64,000 nt of DNA from JANSWP01 sp041941305 (lineage in GTDB: Bacteria > Bacteroidota > Bacteroidia > Chitinophagales > Saprospiraceae): the NCBI GenBank assembly GCA_041941305.1, contig JBGTQJ010000027.1, positions 1 to 64,000 of the forward strand, written 5' to 3'. The first letter of the stretch is position 1, and each line of letters begins with the position of its first letter. Positions 8,987 to 19,180 of the stretch are shown here, piece by piece. Under the pieces are notes generated by a model. The model did no database searches. It was not told the DNA's origin and worked only from the letters and a program-made list of their open reading frames with translations. The position numbers and the translations under genes are program-made.

Positions 8987-9439
8987 ATGAATCATCCGAA
9001 ATACCACCTGGCACAATTGAATATCGCTCGTCTACTCGCACCTCTCGAAGATCCTCAAATCAAGGAATTTGTAGATGGATTGGAACCCATAAATCAGCTG
9101 GCAGAAAGCTCCCCTGGTTTTGTTTGGCGGCTCAAAGATGAGGAAATAGGCAATGCTACTGATTTCCGACCTTTCGACGATGACATGTTGATCATCAATA
9201 TGAGCGTTTGGGAAGATGTAGATAGTTTGAAGAACTTTGCCTACAAAAGCCATCATGTTGAGTATTTCAATAAACGCTTGCAATGGTTTGAAAAGATGAA
9301 AGAAGCACATTATGTATTATGGTGGGTTACAGCTGGACATGAACCCGATATTTGGGAAGCAAAAGAGCGATTGGAGTATCTTAGAAAAAATGGAGAAAGT
9401 CCAAAAGCATTTACCTTTCGAAAGATTTTTGAGCCCTGA
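8987..9439 (+). CDS. DUF3291 domain protein
   Basis: The 150-aa sequence fits the DUF3291 family end to end: LAQLNIARLLAPL at the start, GFVWRLKDE in the middle, the conserved MSVWEDVDSLKNFAY block, and LWWVTAGHEPDIWEAKERLEYL towards the end. The fold resembles the dimeric alpha-beta barrel of antibiotic monooxygenases, and the function is unknown. A TTTCTTTG word ends 4 bases before the ATG, close to the Bacteroidota -7 consensus, which suggests a very short or absent leader. Confidence 0.87.
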   Translation: MNHPKYHLAQLNIARLLAPLEDPQIKEFVDGLEPINQLAESSPGFVWRLKDEEIGNATDFRPFDDDMLIINMSVWEDVDSLKNFAYKSHHVEYFNKRLQWFEKMKEAHYVLWWVTAGHEPDIWEAKERLEYLRKNGESPKAFTFRKIFEP

Positions 9440-9460
9440 TTTTTGGAGATTTAAAACCCA

Positions 9461-10840
9461 TCAATTCCCTAAATTCATCAGCACATTTTGCAAATCCATT
9501 TTGATCTCCATGGGTCCATAGCCCAAATCCAAACTTGCTTCTCCAGTCAAATTTGGAGTAAGTGACTGTCCGGAAAGCAAAGCCAACATTCCCCCTGAAG
9601 CGGCTTGCCAATTCAGCTCCAGGGTCATTTTTACTTCTTTGGTTTGTTTTGACTGGATCATACCTGTTGGATCACTTATCTGAAAGGCAATTGGTGTATA
9701 ATTCCCCAATTGGGCAGTAGAAGCAGCATGTGGTATTTTGATCGAAAACTCATTTAGATTTTCGATCAAAAAGGGTATTTCAATAATTAAACCTGTGACG
9801 CTTGGACCTGGATATTTTATTTCTGCAGGAGCATCTTTAAAAGCGACCCATTGCGATTTAAAATCCTCCCAATGTTGCAGGGCATTTGGGTCTATCTTGC
9901 TTAAATACATCCGGATCAAATGTTCCATTAGTGCTTCTGAGTTGTCCGTAGCTGGAGATATTTTATCTTTCAAATCTTCCCACTTGTCTTCAATATTGTC
10001 ATCAAATGGTTTTAGCAAATCCAATACATAATCAGTCAAATTGATGGTAGTCGTCTTATCCCATTCCAAAAGCGTAGGTGTAGGAATGGTGACATTGGTA
10101 TTTTCCAATTTTTGAATAAAGGGATCCGTAATGGTTTGATTCAAATTTCCTGAAACGATTAAGTCACCAAGAGGAGTCATGGCATCCTTAAAGACCTTTA
10201 AATCAAAAGTTTCCATCTCTCCAGAAAAACGCACCATCATTGGGTTAGGAGAAGCTTTTATTTCTGGCAACAAGGGAATTCTGAGGACATCTCCATATTT
10301 GATCTCAAATGTTTTTTTACCCAATTTTTCTTTGAGCCAATCTTCTGCTTTTGGTTGGACTGCATTCGTAAATTTGTTTTTGGGTATCAAAAGATTGTAT
10401 TCGCTCAATTCTTCCAGAAAATCGTGCAGGTCCAAGGTAATTTTGGTATTAAACTCATATTGATTGTCCTTACCCAAAAAAGATTTGAATTTTGAATAAT
10501 TGCTTTGAGTCAATTCTATGCTCCATCCATATTTTTTGGACACCTTCTTTTTTGCTGGAATGACAAATTTTTGTTGACCACTTTTGTGAATCTCTTTCCG
10601 ATTGATGGTAAATGAAAAGTCGTGAGCTGGTACAGGTAGTGGTTTCTTGAAAGGATTGGAAAAGGCATACCACAAATCGAGATTGATGACCAATCCATCT
10701 GATTGAAGCTGGATTCCTTCTACAGTCACCCTTTCAAATGAAACGGTTGGCAGTGTTTCATCAATACTAAACATTTGAAGGGATTTGCAATTGGAAAAAA
10801 GAAGGATCAAGAAGAATAGGAATAAGTGGCAGGTTTTCAT
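9461..10840 (-). CDS. LEA2/WHy-domain lipoprotein
   Basis: A lipoprotein signal ending in LFSNC (Cys19) is followed by two segments that resemble late-embryogenesis-abundant type 2 (LEA2/WHy) domains: residues about 30-110, with VEGIQLQSDGLVINLDLWYAF-type strands and NPFKKPLPVP, and residues about 345-430, with a second strand set from GLIIEIPFLIENLNEFSI. The middle part is charged and helical. LEA2 domains are found in envelope and desiccation-related proteins, with no enzymatic activity. The protein should sit in the cell envelope. Its role is unknown; the two-domain layout is the main clue. Confidence 0.7.
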   Translation of the reverse strand: MKTCHLFLFFLILLFSNCKSLQMFSIDETLPTVSFERVTVEGIQLQSDGLVINLDLWYAFSNPFKKPLPVPAHDFSFTINRKEIHKSGQQKFVIPAKKKVSKKYGWSIELTQSNYSKFKSFLGKDNQYEFNTKITLDLHDFLEELSEYNLLIPKNKFTNAVQPKAEDWLKEKLGKKTFEIKYGDVLRIPLLPEIKASPNPMMVRFSGEMETFDLKVFKDAMTPLGDLIVSGNLNQTITDPFIQKLENTNVTIPTPTLLEWDKTTTINLTDYVLDLLKPFDDNIEDKWEDLKDKISPATDNSEALMEHLIRMYLSKIDPNALQHWEDFKSQWVAFKDAPAEIKYPGPSVTGLIIEIPFLIENLNEFSIKIPHAASTAQLGNYTPIAFQISDPTGMIQSKQTKEVKMTLELNWQAASGGMLALLSGQSLTPNLTGEASLDLGYGPMEIKMDLQNVLMNLGN

Positions 10841-11069
10841 AATTTGGAAGTTTTGAGTTGATTTCGAATTTATTGGGTAGGAAATTACGACAATTCAGGC
10901 TTTTCTGCTTTTTTGTGGTTTAGTTCTTTGTCAGTTGTTTTTGTTCAAACAATAGAAGTAATTGCCAGGCAGCTAACAATTAATTGATCCCTAGATTTGA
11001 TTCAGATAAAAAACTTGAACTTATTTGTATCAGATAAAGTCAATTAAATATAATCCATATAATAAGATA

Positions 11070-11909
11070 ATGTACAATACCATAATTCCTTGCGAAGAGC
11101 TAAATCAATTATTGCAAAATTCAAATTTACGAATTGTAGATTGCCGCTTTTCCCTGGCAGATACCGAAAGTGGAAGGATAGAATACCAGCAATCTCATAT
11201 CCCAGGTGCAACTTATGCTCACTTGGATGATGATTTGTCTGGAGCAATCATTCCCGGAAAAACAGGGCGCCACCCTTTGCCAATAGTTGATGACTTTGTC
11301 CAGACATTGTCGGATTGGGGCATTGATGAGCACACTCAGGTAGTGGCTTATGATCAAGGTCACGGGGGGATTGCTGCACGTTTGTGGTGGATGTTACAGT
11401 GGTTGGGACATGAACAAGTAGCAGTTTTGGACGGTGGTTGGAAAGCCTGGACAGAAAATACTTATCCAGTCTCCGACCAAATTAAAGTACCGCCAAATAG
11501 AAATTTTAGACCTAAAACAAAATCAGAAACTACAGTCAGTGTCGAATTTGTCAATAAAATCAGGCAAGACCACAACTATACCTTAATTGATTCAAGAGCA
11601 GCAGAAAGATATAGCGGAAAAAAAGAGCCAATTGACCCTATAGCTGGTCACATCCCAGGAGCAGTTTCTGCACCATTTATTGAAAATATAGGCGAAGATG
11701 GACATTTTCTCTCCAAAGAAAAATTGCAAAATCGCTTTCAAGATCTCGTGGATCAAACACCTCCAGAAAAGACTGTTTTTTACTGTGGTTCTGGTGTCAC
11801 TGCCTGCCATAATTTATTGGCATACAAACATGCAGGTTTGGGGGAAGCCAAACTTTATCCTGGTTCCTGGAGTGAATGGATTGTCGACAAAAATCGACCC
11901 ATCGGTTAA
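11070..11909 (+). CDS. Sulfurtransferase, two rhodanese domains
   Basis: The protein has an N-terminal rhodanese domain (DCRFSLADTESGR, HIPGATYAHLDDDLS) and a C-terminal catalytic one with the loop CGSGVTA, the active-site Cys being residue 239. This is the layout of thiosulfate/3-mercaptopyruvate sulfurtransferases, which move sulfane sulfur to acceptors such as cyanide or thiols. The CGSGVT loop favours the mercaptopyruvate type. I chose the ATG at 11070 because it gives the usual length near 280 aa; an in-frame ATG at 11025 would add 15 low-complexity residues. It is a single-gene unit. Confidence 0.9.
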   Translation: MYNTIIPCEELNQLLQNSNLRIVDCRFSLADTESGRIEYQQSHIPGATYAHLDDDLSGAIIPGKTGRHPLPIVDDFVQTLSDWGIDEHTQVVAYDQGHGGIAARLWWMLQWLGHEQVAVLDGGWKAWTENTYPVSDQIKVPPNRNFRPKTKSETTVSVEFVNKIRQDHNYTLIDSRAAERYSGKKEPIDPIAGHIPGAVSAPFIENIGEDGHFLSKEKLQNRFQDLVDQTPPEKTVFYCGSGVTACHNLLAYKHAGLGEAKLYPGSWSEWIVDKNRPIG

Positions 11910-12044
11910 TCCACAACGATTGTTCAAAACCGCTAATATTTATGTGGAAAAATTGTGAGTACTATTCCTGACATAAAATTGTCACCGCAATTTGCTCGCC
12001 GTACTTTTAGCATCTCTTTTAAATAGCAAAAAAATCTATATCAA

Positions 12045-13085
12045 ATGCTAAATTATTCCACAATACAAATCGAGAAACTGGCGATCCACCGAGTTGGCAA
12101 CAAGCAACGGGCAGAGAAAAACTTCATTTCTGAATCGCTTTATTACTTAAAACCAGAGATTGAAGCAGCGCTGATGCACTATTTCCTAAAGCCTATCAAA
12201 AAATCTGAAGAACTGTATCGTTTTCAACACACTACTGACCTGAGTCACAACGTAATATACAGTTATGCCAAAGCGGTTTTTGAAGACCCCGACCGCCTCT
12301 ATCAAGATTCGGTAAACATCATTTATCACCTTTACAATCAGTCCAATCATCCAAATATTAAGTCAGGAGAAGTATATGTTTGCTATTTCAAAGACTTGTT
12401 GATTGAGGATGAGGTAGTAGATGCTATAGGCGTTTTTAAATCGGAGCGAAAGAACCAGTTCTTGAAAGTAACTCCAGGTGGAAACAACTTGTTAATTGAC
12501 ATGCTCGAGGGATTTCACATTGATAAACTGGACAAAGGCTGCCTGATTGTAAACAGCAATGCAGAAGACGGTTATCGGGTCTTAAGTGTGGATAACAATA
12601 ATTACGATGCACTATATTGGACTCACCATTTCTTAAATATAGACTTTGTTGAGGACGAAAATTTCCACACCAAACTCTATCTGGAAATGTGCAATGAATT
12701 TTCTCAGGAAGTCATCGCAGAGCAAGGTGATCGGCGTGAGCAGGTAAAATTTATGGCAGATTCCGTAGACTATTTTGCCAAGCATGAAGTTTTTGATTTC
12801 AATGATTTTTCAGAAAAGGTGTTGCCAGAAAAAGGAGAACTTCAGCAGGAATTTCAAGGCTTTCAGGCAGATTTTGGTTTAGAAGACATCAATGGATTCG
12901 AAATCTCCCAGACTGCCTTAAAAAATGCCAAGCGCAAAATCAAAAACAACATCAAACTGGATACCAATATCCAAATCAAACTGGACTTCAATAACCCCGA
13001 AACCAGTGCCTACTTCATCGAAAAAGGTTTTGACGAATCACGTGGCATGCATTTCTACAAAGTATTCTTTAACGAAGAACTTTGA
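12045..13085 (+). CDS. Nucleoid-associated protein (NdpA/YejK type)
   Basis: The 346-aa protein fits the 37-kDa nucleoid-associated protein family along its full length: IEKLAIHRVGNK at the start, the region with VVDAIGVFKSERKNQFLKV, and the C-terminal segment FDESRGMHFYKVFFNEEL. Members bind the chromosome in proteobacteria; in Bacteroidota many homologues occur as stand-alone genes without known targets. It has no export signal. A microrepeat tract follows directly after the stop. Confidence 0.85.
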   Translation: MLNYSTIQIEKLAIHRVGNKQRAEKNFISESLYYLKPEIEAALMHYFLKPIKKSEELYRFQHTTDLSHNVIYSYAKAVFEDPDRLYQDSVNIIYHLYNQSNHPNIKSGEVYVCYFKDLLIEDEVVDAIGVFKSERKNQFLKVTPGGNNLLIDMLEGFHIDKLDKGCLIVNSNAEDGYRVLSVDNNNYDALYWTHHFLNIDFVEDENFHTKLYLEMCNEFSQEVIAEQGDRREQVKFMADSVDYFAKHEVFDFNDFSEKVLPEKGELQQEFQGFQADFGLEDINGFEISQTALKNAKRKIKNNIKLDTNIQIKLDFNNPETSAYFIEKGFDESRGMHFYKVFFNEEL

Positions 13086-13198
13086 TAATACTATGATGCT
13101 ACAATGCTGCGATGCTGCAATCTTATGATATTGTAATACTGTAATTATAAAACATAATCACCATTGTAGAATCGCAGCATTGTAGTATTGCAGCATTA
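13086..13198. repeat. Inverted GATGCTGCAAT-type microrepeats
   Basis: Short variants of the word ATGCTGCGATGCTGCAAT follow the stop codon. The 15-mer CTACAATGCTGCGAT at 13099-13113 recurs in inverted form at 13171-13185, making a large imperfect hairpin. The same word family appears after the CotH gene at 29892-29925. Confidence 0.75.
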
Positions 13199-13311
13199 TT
13201 AAGGTGAGTTAAACTTTAGTAAATATTTCCTTTCCTAATTACCTACCTTCGTTTTTCCTTTGGATTTTCTTTTCCATAAATAAAGGGATTTAAGCCCGAT
13301 CAATTCAATAC

Positions 13312-13352
13312 ACGGTAATTGAACTTGATCTTAGACTTGATCTTGAACTTAA
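13312..13352. repeat. ACTTGATCTT-type microrepeat
   Basis: Imperfect copies of TTGAACTTGATCTTAGACTT-type words lie just before the Ig-like lipoprotein gene. The same word family fills part of 27720-27936. The rest of 13199-13358 shows a TACCTTCG word at 13244-13251 that is one base off the Bacteroidota -7 consensus. Confidence 0.6.
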
Positions 13353-13358
13353 CAAGGG

Positions 13359-15029
13359 ATGACTTTTCAAAATAATATGAGCCGATACCTTTTCGCCACT
13401 TTAATTATTTGCTTTCTTTTTGGTTTGTTGTGGAGCTGCGCAAATGTCGGACGACTTTCCGGAGGCGAGAAAGATGAGCAAGCGCCCAGATTAATTGAAT
13501 CTGAGTCTACACCCAACTTCCAAACTAATTTTACAGATCGCTCCTTTAAACTCACTTTTGATGAATGGATTCGTCTGGAGGACGTCTTCAATCAAGTCAT
13601 CGTCTCTCCGCCCTTACGATTTCGGCCAGCAGTGACTTTGAAAAAGCGAACGGTGAATTTTGAGTTTGACGAAGAAGAAGTGTTGAGAGAAGAAGCCACT
13701 TATGTCATCAATTTTGGGGAAGCGATTGTCGATTTGACGGAGGGCAATGAGACGGAGATGGTTTTTGTATTCTCTACAGGCGACTTTATTGATTCATTGA
13801 CCGTAACCGGGCAAATAGTGGATGCACTTTCAGAAGAACCCGTTGAAGATGTATTGTTTCTGATGTATGAAAACACAGCAGATTCTGTCTTTAAAACGGA
13901 GCGACCTTTTTATTTTGCCAAAACGGATGATGAAGGGCGCTTTGAAGTAAAAAACGTAAAATCCGGGGTTTTCAAAGGAACTGCATTGATTGATCTAAAC
14001 CTGAATTATTTATTTGACAATCCTGGTGGGGAAAGTATTGGCTTTTTGGATTCCACTATTTTGGTATCTGATTCAACTCAGCCAGATGTACGATTGAAAT
14101 TGTTTCTGGAAGAGGAGACTCTCTTTTTACGGAATGATGAACAGGACAGATATGGCTTGGTCAATTTGATTTTCAATCGCATGCCTCATGATGCTGAAGT
14201 TGAATACGATACACTGGGACAATTTATTCACATTGAGCAAGTATTTGACACCATAAAAGTATGGTACGATATGGATAGCACGATGTCCTGGAATTTGTAT
14301 GTCAAAAACGATACGATTGTGGATACCGTTTTTGTAAAAATGCCATCCAGGAATGCTTTTTTGGAAAAAGCTCAGTTGAAGCTTCAAAATGCCAAGGCTG
14401 ATCCCTCTCCAAGAAAATTAAACCCATCCAAATCCCTGAAATTTGAATTCAACCATCCTTTGTATGTATTCGACACCACTGGAATATTTCTTTGGGAAGA
14501 TAGTACTAAGATAAGGGTACTGCCTAAAATTGTAGTTGACTCAATTGAACAGAGAACCATGGTCATTTCTTACCCCTGGAAAGGCGAAAAATTGTATGAA
14601 CTGGAAATATTGCCCAATCGAATTATGGATCAGTTCGGTTTGGTCAATCAAGATACCATTCGGCGAAGTTATAATGCCCTTCCTACCAAGGAATTTGGTA
14701 ATATCGGATTAAAAGTCCTAGATTTAAAGCCAGATACGAATTATGTGGTACGGCTGTTGTTGGATCGTAATTTAGTAGAAGAAGTTTCTACAAAGGGAAG
14801 TCCCATTTTTGAAAAGCGTTATAGCATGCTTGCTCCAGGAGTTTATGATGTTGAAATCATTGAAGATGTAGATGGAAATGGTAGGTGGAGCACAGGTAAT
14901 TATGATCTTAAAAAGCATCCGGAACGTGTTTTCACCAAAATATTGGAAGAATTACGGGCAAACTGGGACGTAGAAGCTGAAATGTCTGTAGAGGAGCAGG
15001 GAACAGTTGAAACTTCAGATGATTCCTGA
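13359..15029 (+). CDS. Ig-like domain lipoprotein
   Basis: A lipoprotein signal peptide ends in LLWSC, followed by ANVGRLSGGEKDEQAPR, a start typical of Bacteroidota proteins with a bacterial Ig-like (Big_5) domain. That domain covers roughly residues 35-145 (SFKLTFDEWIRLEDVF to VFSTGDF), and beta-rich segments follow, including DDEGRFEVKNVKSGVF, which resembles a carboxypeptidase-regulatory-like strand set. An ATG at 13377 is an equally good start, with a 21-residue signal. It is probably a cell-surface lipoprotein of unknown ligand. The next gene follows after 31 bases in the same direction and encodes a secreted protein. Confidence 0.8.
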   Translation: MTFQNNMSRYLFATLIICFLFGLLWSCANVGRLSGGEKDEQAPRLIESESTPNFQTNFTDRSFKLTFDEWIRLEDVFNQVIVSPPLRFRPAVTLKKRTVNFEFDEEEVLREEATYVINFGEAIVDLTEGNETEMVFVFSTGDFIDSLTVTGQIVDALSEEPVEDVLFLMYENTADSVFKTERPFYFAKTDDEGRFEVKNVKSGVFKGTALIDLNLNYLFDNPGGESIGFLDSTILVSDSTQPDVRLKLFLEEETLFLRNDEQDRYGLVNLIFNRMPHDAEVEYDTLGQFIHIEQVFDTIKVWYDMDSTMSWNLYVKNDTIVDTVFVKMPSRNAFLEKAQLKLQNAKADPSPRKLNPSKSLKFEFNHPLYVFDTTGIFLWEDSTKIRVLPKIVVDSIEQRTMVISYPWKGEKLYELEILPNRIMDQFGLVNQDTIRRSYNALPTKEFGNIGLKVLDLKPDTNYVVRLLLDRNLVEEVSTKGSPIFEKRYSMLAPGVYDVEIIEDVDGNGRWSTGNYDLKKHPERVFTKILEELRANWDVEAEMSVEEQGTVETSDDS

Positions 15030-15060
15030 TTGCTGGTAGAAAAGTAATTATGTAAAAAAA

Positions 15061-15915
15061 ATGAAAACCATTCTTTCCATAATAATTCTCTTATGTCCCT
15101 TGTGTTTATCGGCACAGGAAGAATTGATTATGGATGGCTCCTTTGAGGAGGATACCTTAAGTCATTATTGGAAAGGATGCAATTTCAATACTTCTCCCGA
15201 CCACCAGCCCAAAAAAATGGGGGTCAATATCCCACCCGCACTAGGAAATGGAGATCGGTACATTAGCCTTGTCGCCCGCGATGACAATACCCGAGAAGAT
15301 ATTGGCCAGCGGCTTGTCGAACCGTTGGAACCAGGGAAACTGTATTCCATGCAGCTGTGCCTTGCTTTTTCGGATAATTACATAAGTAGCTTTAAAAATC
15401 CAATCGTATTAAAAATCTGGTTGGGAAGGGACTCCTGTGGGAAAGATGAACTGGTTTGGAAATCTGAGCTCATTGATCACGAAAAATGGAAAGTATATGA
15501 TTTCCTGTTGACAACCTCATTGGGTGACAAAATGAGCTTTATCTACTTTGAAGCAGGCTACGCCTCTACCTCCGCTTATGATGGAAATATTTTACTTGAC
15601 AACATCAGCCTGATAGAATTAGACCAAAATTGTGATTTTCAATTTCCAAATGCCTTCACTCCTGATGAAGATGGATTAAACGATACTTTTCAAGCTGTGG
15701 GGACCTGCCATGTCGCCAATTATCGATTATTGGTGGTCGATCGCTGGGGAAAAAAAGTTTTTGAAACCAGGAATTACCGACATGGCTGGAATGGTAGAAT
15801 CAGAGGGCGACCTGCTCCACCGGACACTTATGGCTGGTTTGTGACCTACCAACGCTACCTTCAGGGCAATCAACGAAAAGAAGTTAAAAGGGGAAGTTTG
15901 ACCCTATTGAGGTAA
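15061..15915 (+). CDS. T9SS cargo protein, gliding-type C-terminal domain
   Basis: The 284-aa protein has a cleavable signal peptide (ending SAQ) and, from about residue 195, the type B sorting domain of the type IX secretion system: FPNAFTPDEDGLNDTFQ, then LLVVDRWGKKVFET and W-N-G with YGWFVTYQRY. The middle (residues 20-190) reads like a jelly-roll domain, GSFEEDTLSHYW to AYDGNILLDNISLIE. It should be exported across the outer membrane and left at the cell surface or released. No catalytic motif is seen, so the job of the N-terminal part is unknown. Confidence 0.9.
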   Translation: MKTILSIIILLCPLCLSAQEELIMDGSFEEDTLSHYWKGCNFNTSPDHQPKKMGVNIPPALGNGDRYISLVARDDNTREDIGQRLVEPLEPGKLYSMQLCLAFSDNYISSFKNPIVLKIWLGRDSCGKDELVWKSELIDHEKWKVYDFLLTTSLGDKMSFIYFEAGYASTSAYDGNILLDNISLIELDQNCDFQFPNAFTPDEDGLNDTFQAVGTCHVANYRLLVVDRWGKKVFETRNYRHGWNGRIRGRPAPPDTYGWFVTYQRYLQGNQRKEVKRGSLTLLR

Positions 15916-15932
15916 TAAGAAAAGTGGTTCAA

Positions 15933-17261
15933 TTACTTTATCACCAAATTGGCTCCAATCCTTGCACTAAAGGTGTGGCTCTTTCCAGGACTAAATAAGG
16001 CAACCACATTGTCAGTAGTACCATAGACTTGCGCGGGGCCAAGCTTAGCTGAGACATTCAAACCCAAATTGGCGTAGCTATCAAACTCAGGTAAAAGGGT
16101 ATAAGTAGCACCAACATTCAAAATGTTGAGTACTTTTCCATTGGCACCGACTGCAAAAGCTGGAAAGGTATTTCCTCTATAGGATTCAGTAAAGAATAAA
16201 GCACCTAAACGCAAATTGGCAAGCTCCATGGAAGCACTGAGGTAGATTTTTGAAGGGATTTTGGTGGAATAATTCACATTCGTTTCAGTCACTTCAAAAA
16301 TCTGCTCCAAAGTATCCAACGCATCCTGAAAATCAACAGAAGAGCCCGTTAATGCTTCTGAAAAATCCAGGCCATCGTATTCAAAACTGCCCTTGGTTTC
16401 ATAATTCCGGATATCTTCATCCCAGTTAATAGTACCACCCAGGTCGATCACACTTGCTGCAAATTCAAATTTCCCCACTTCCAATCTGGCTCCCAAATCC
16501 AAAGCAAAACCGGCATTGGAAGTAAACAAAACACCTGTACTGGCTTGTCCGAAATCGAAGTTCAAATTAAAATCACTATAATCATTATACTCAAAAGAAC
16601 CAGCGGAATTGAGCCGATAATTTGCATCTAATGTCAGTTGGTAAATATCTGGGTCTGTAAACAAGGAAGCATCCTGCTGGTCTTCATCTGTAGATAAATT
16701 TGAAATCCCTCCAAGGTATTTAGCTCTGGCACCCAGGGTCAGGTTTTTTATTTTGATGGCAGCACCAACTGCAAATTCATTGTATCCTGTGAGTTGCAAA
16801 TCGTTAGATAAGCTGGCATGCTCTCCGATAAATTGTGCATTGCCCTGCCAAATCAACTGGGGCATTGTTTTCGGATAATCCAGATATGCCAAATATTTGA
16901 ACGCATGGCTTACATTTAGTGTAATTCCACCCAATTTGAATGCAGCGCCGATGGTTTCGAAAGCCAAATCGTCGCGTATAAGGTTTTGGTCTTCTAGATT
17001 GTCAATCACTCTGTCAATATCAATTTGGGTGCGACCATTCACTTCCTGAAAAATAATATCGTTATATGTGGCGCCAGTAATCATCAAATTATTGCGCAAT
17101 GATGGCAATGAAATCAACAAATTACTCTCAGGCACATTCGCAGGATTGGTATAGGTACTCTGCCAGAGATTGTCCATAAAGTGTAGTCCAACTTCCTGCT
17201 GAGCAAATAGTACACTACTTATTATTAGAAGACAAAAAGTCTTAATTGATTTTAAAAACAT
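15933..17261 (-). CDS. DUF5723-like outer membrane protein
   Basis: A signal peptide ending FAQ is followed by a long series of alternating beta-strand segments with an N-terminal NLWQSTYTNPANVPES signature and many glycine-aromatic turns, as in the DUF5723 family of Bacteroidota and related FadL-like barrels. The C-terminal stretch HTFSARIGANLVIK looks like a last barrel strand. It would sit in the outer membrane. It follows a lipoprotein gene on the same strand after 78 bases. No transported substrate can be named. Confidence 0.7.
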   Translation of the reverse strand: MFLKSIKTFCLLIISSVLFAQQEVGLHFMDNLWQSTYTNPANVPESNLLISLPSLRNNLMITGATYNDIIFQEVNGRTQIDIDRVIDNLEDQNLIRDDLAFETIGAAFKLGGITLNVSHAFKYLAYLDYPKTMPQLIWQGNAQFIGEHASLSNDLQLTGYNEFAVGAAIKIKNLTLGARAKYLGGISNLSTDEDQQDASLFTDPDIYQLTLDANYRLNSAGSFEYNDYSDFNLNFDFGQASTGVLFTSNAGFALDLGARLEVGKFEFAASVIDLGGTINWDEDIRNYETKGSFEYDGLDFSEALTGSSVDFQDALDTLEQIFEVTETNVNYSTKIPSKIYLSASMELANLRLGALFFTESYRGNTFPAFAVGANGKVLNILNVGATYTLLPEFDSYANLGLNVSAKLGPAQVYGTTDNVVALFSPGKSHTFSARIGANLVIK

Positions 17262-17339
17262 AGTTTAATGGTGAATGATGAATGATGAATGGTGAGTCAG
17301 GGGAAAATTTCATAAAATAAACTTCCTCCCCATTCCTCA

Positions 17340-18887
17340 TTATTTAGTTCCAAGTTTCATACCCATTCGAATTTCAACTTCCTGGGTATTGAAGACTTTC
17401 ACTGAGGTTTGTCCTTCATTATAGGTGGAGAAATAGGCGTGGAGAATAATTTGAGAGGCGCTCCGAACATTGTCAAAACGAGGAGCATCGAGCATTGCAA
17501 AAGTTTCCGCTTTTAATTTTTCGATTACAATACCTTCATTGTCAACAGGTGCAGCCTGTATAACTTTTTGGCGCCCATCAAAGAGAGAATCCAGCACAAC
17601 TCCATTATCGTCTGTAAAGTAGAATTGCATATCAATATCCAATGGGATTTCATTCTCAGCAACTACTTTAAATTCTGCCCAATCAATATCGTCATAACCG
17701 TTTAAATCAATATCAAAGGTATCTATAGCACCAAAGCCTGTTGCCGTACCATGTATCGGCAATTCCACTTCTACTTGTACCCGGTAATAACTACTATCGG
17801 TAAGAAAACCTCGAATATCAGTTAGGGTATCTGGATTGGTTAAGGCATCTACTTCATAATCCAGAGCTACTGGACGCGAACCCAGGATTTCAGCTATATT
17901 GGAATTGTCTCTATCAAAAGGGAAAGTAGTACTAAAGGTTTGACCTACATGATTGAGATCGGGATAATTGAATACAATACCCTCTCCTGGAAGTAAAAAA
18001 TCACTCACCAAATCTTTTGCCTGACCATCTGCTGTATGAACCCGAAAAATATTGATTACCGACTCTGTAGGAATCCCAAAAGAGTTTTCGACATTGACCC
18101 AAACTTTTGGATCGTCAAAGTATACATCTCCTTCAATCCAGTTTTCAAAGAAATCGATCTCGATAGTATCGCGATCACCTGGATGGATGTGATTGCCCAA
18201 ATAACCTTCGATATAGGAGAAATCAATATCTTTCATTTGCAATGCCAATACGTCTGGCGGGTCATTTCCCAGATTAAATTTCACTTTGTCACCGTTGGTA
18301 TTGATGGCTTCATACCACAAAAACAAACTTCCATTTTCGGGCAATAAATTTACTCCTGTTAAGTCTACAGGAAACTGAGGAGGTAAAACAGAACGCTTCG
18401 GCTCATCAAAAACTTTATGAATGGTCAAGACTTCTCCGTTGTCATCAGCCTGCAAAATCTTGATGGTGATTTCCTTGATGGTATCTGTCTGGTGTGCAAA
18501 AGCAAAGCAGACTTCTCCCTTGCTAAAGGTTGCAAAATCTACTTCCAACTCTTTTGGAGACTCAAAAGGCAATTCAAACAAGGTATCAGGTACAGGAATC
18601 AAATTCTGCAGATCATCTAAAGCATCGGCAATAATTTCATGACTGGTTCGACTGGTAATATCACCTTCATATCTCAAAGTAATCAAACCATCAGGCGCAA
18701 TCTCAATGGTGGTTTGATTATCAAATTCTTCCAATAAATCCTGTAAGGTGTTGCTGGAAGAAAACAGTGGAATGGCAAATTCTGCATCTCCACTTACGAT
18801 TTCAGCATTTTCAATGTCATTAAAGTTTTTACAACCACTCATTGCAAAAAGACAAAACATGATAAAAAAGGACAGATATTTATTCAT
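17340..18887 (-). CDS. Hypothetical beta-rich lipoprotein
   Basis: The signal peptide ends in AMSGC (Cys19), so this is an envelope lipoprotein of 515 aa. The remainder is beta-rich and acidic, with several segments of the kind seen in Ig-like or LEA2-like sandwiches (for example YRVQVEVELPIHG near residue 375). I do not recognise a named family. It is the first gene of a two-gene unit with the DUF5723-like barrel downstream, which points to a joint outer-membrane role. The spacer between them holds a GATGAAT-type microrepeat at 17268-17295. Confidence 0.75.
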   Translation of the reverse strand: MNKYLSFFIMFCLFAMSGCKNFNDIENAEIVSGDAEFAIPLFSSSNTLQDLLEEFDNQTTIEIAPDGLITLRYEGDITSRTSHEIIADALDDLQNLIPVPDTLFELPFESPKELEVDFATFSKGEVCFAFAHQTDTIKEITIKILQADDNGEVLTIHKVFDEPKRSVLPPQFPVDLTGVNLLPENGSLFLWYEAINTNGDKVKFNLGNDPPDVLALQMKDIDFSYIEGYLGNHIHPGDRDTIEIDFFENWIEGDVYFDDPKVWVNVENSFGIPTESVINIFRVHTADGQAKDLVSDFLLPGEGIVFNYPDLNHVGQTFSTTFPFDRDNSNIAEILGSRPVALDYEVDALTNPDTLTDIRGFLTDSSYYRVQVEVELPIHGTATGFGAIDTFDIDLNGYDDIDWAEFKVVAENEIPLDIDMQFYFTDDNGVVLDSLFDGRQKVIQAAPVDNEGIVIEKLKAETFAMLDAPRFDNVRSASQIILHAYFSTYNEGQTSVKVFNTQEVEIRMGMKLGTK

Positions 18888-19086
18888 ATCAAAGTTATTG
18901 TGAACAAATGATTAGCAACACTAAAGGATTGCCATCACATAAAAGAACACTGTATTAAACTACAATTGTTCTCCTACGTAACCAGAACGGCTTTCAATTT
19001 GGCAAAAGTACAATATGTTTGTCGCCAATTAAAAAAACGGTCTTTTTGACCTTTTCGTTGGGTGGGAATGGTGTGGAAATGTCAGG

Positions 19087-19180
19087 GGGATTGCTGGGTG
19101 CTGGTTATCTGGGTGCTGGTTTTCTGGTAAAAGACCAGTACCCAGCAAACCAGTACCCAGTACCCAGGATCCAGCACCTA
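19087..19180. repeat. Inverted CTGGGTGCTGGTT microrepeats at the hemL stop
   Basis: Copies of CTGGGTGCTGGT at 19092-19128 face copies of ACCAGTACCCAG at 19134-19178, forming an imperfect hairpin. Read on the minus strand the tract starts with the TAG stop of hemL followed by GTGCTGG words. The rest of 18888-19086 shows no gene or clear signal. Confidence 0.75.
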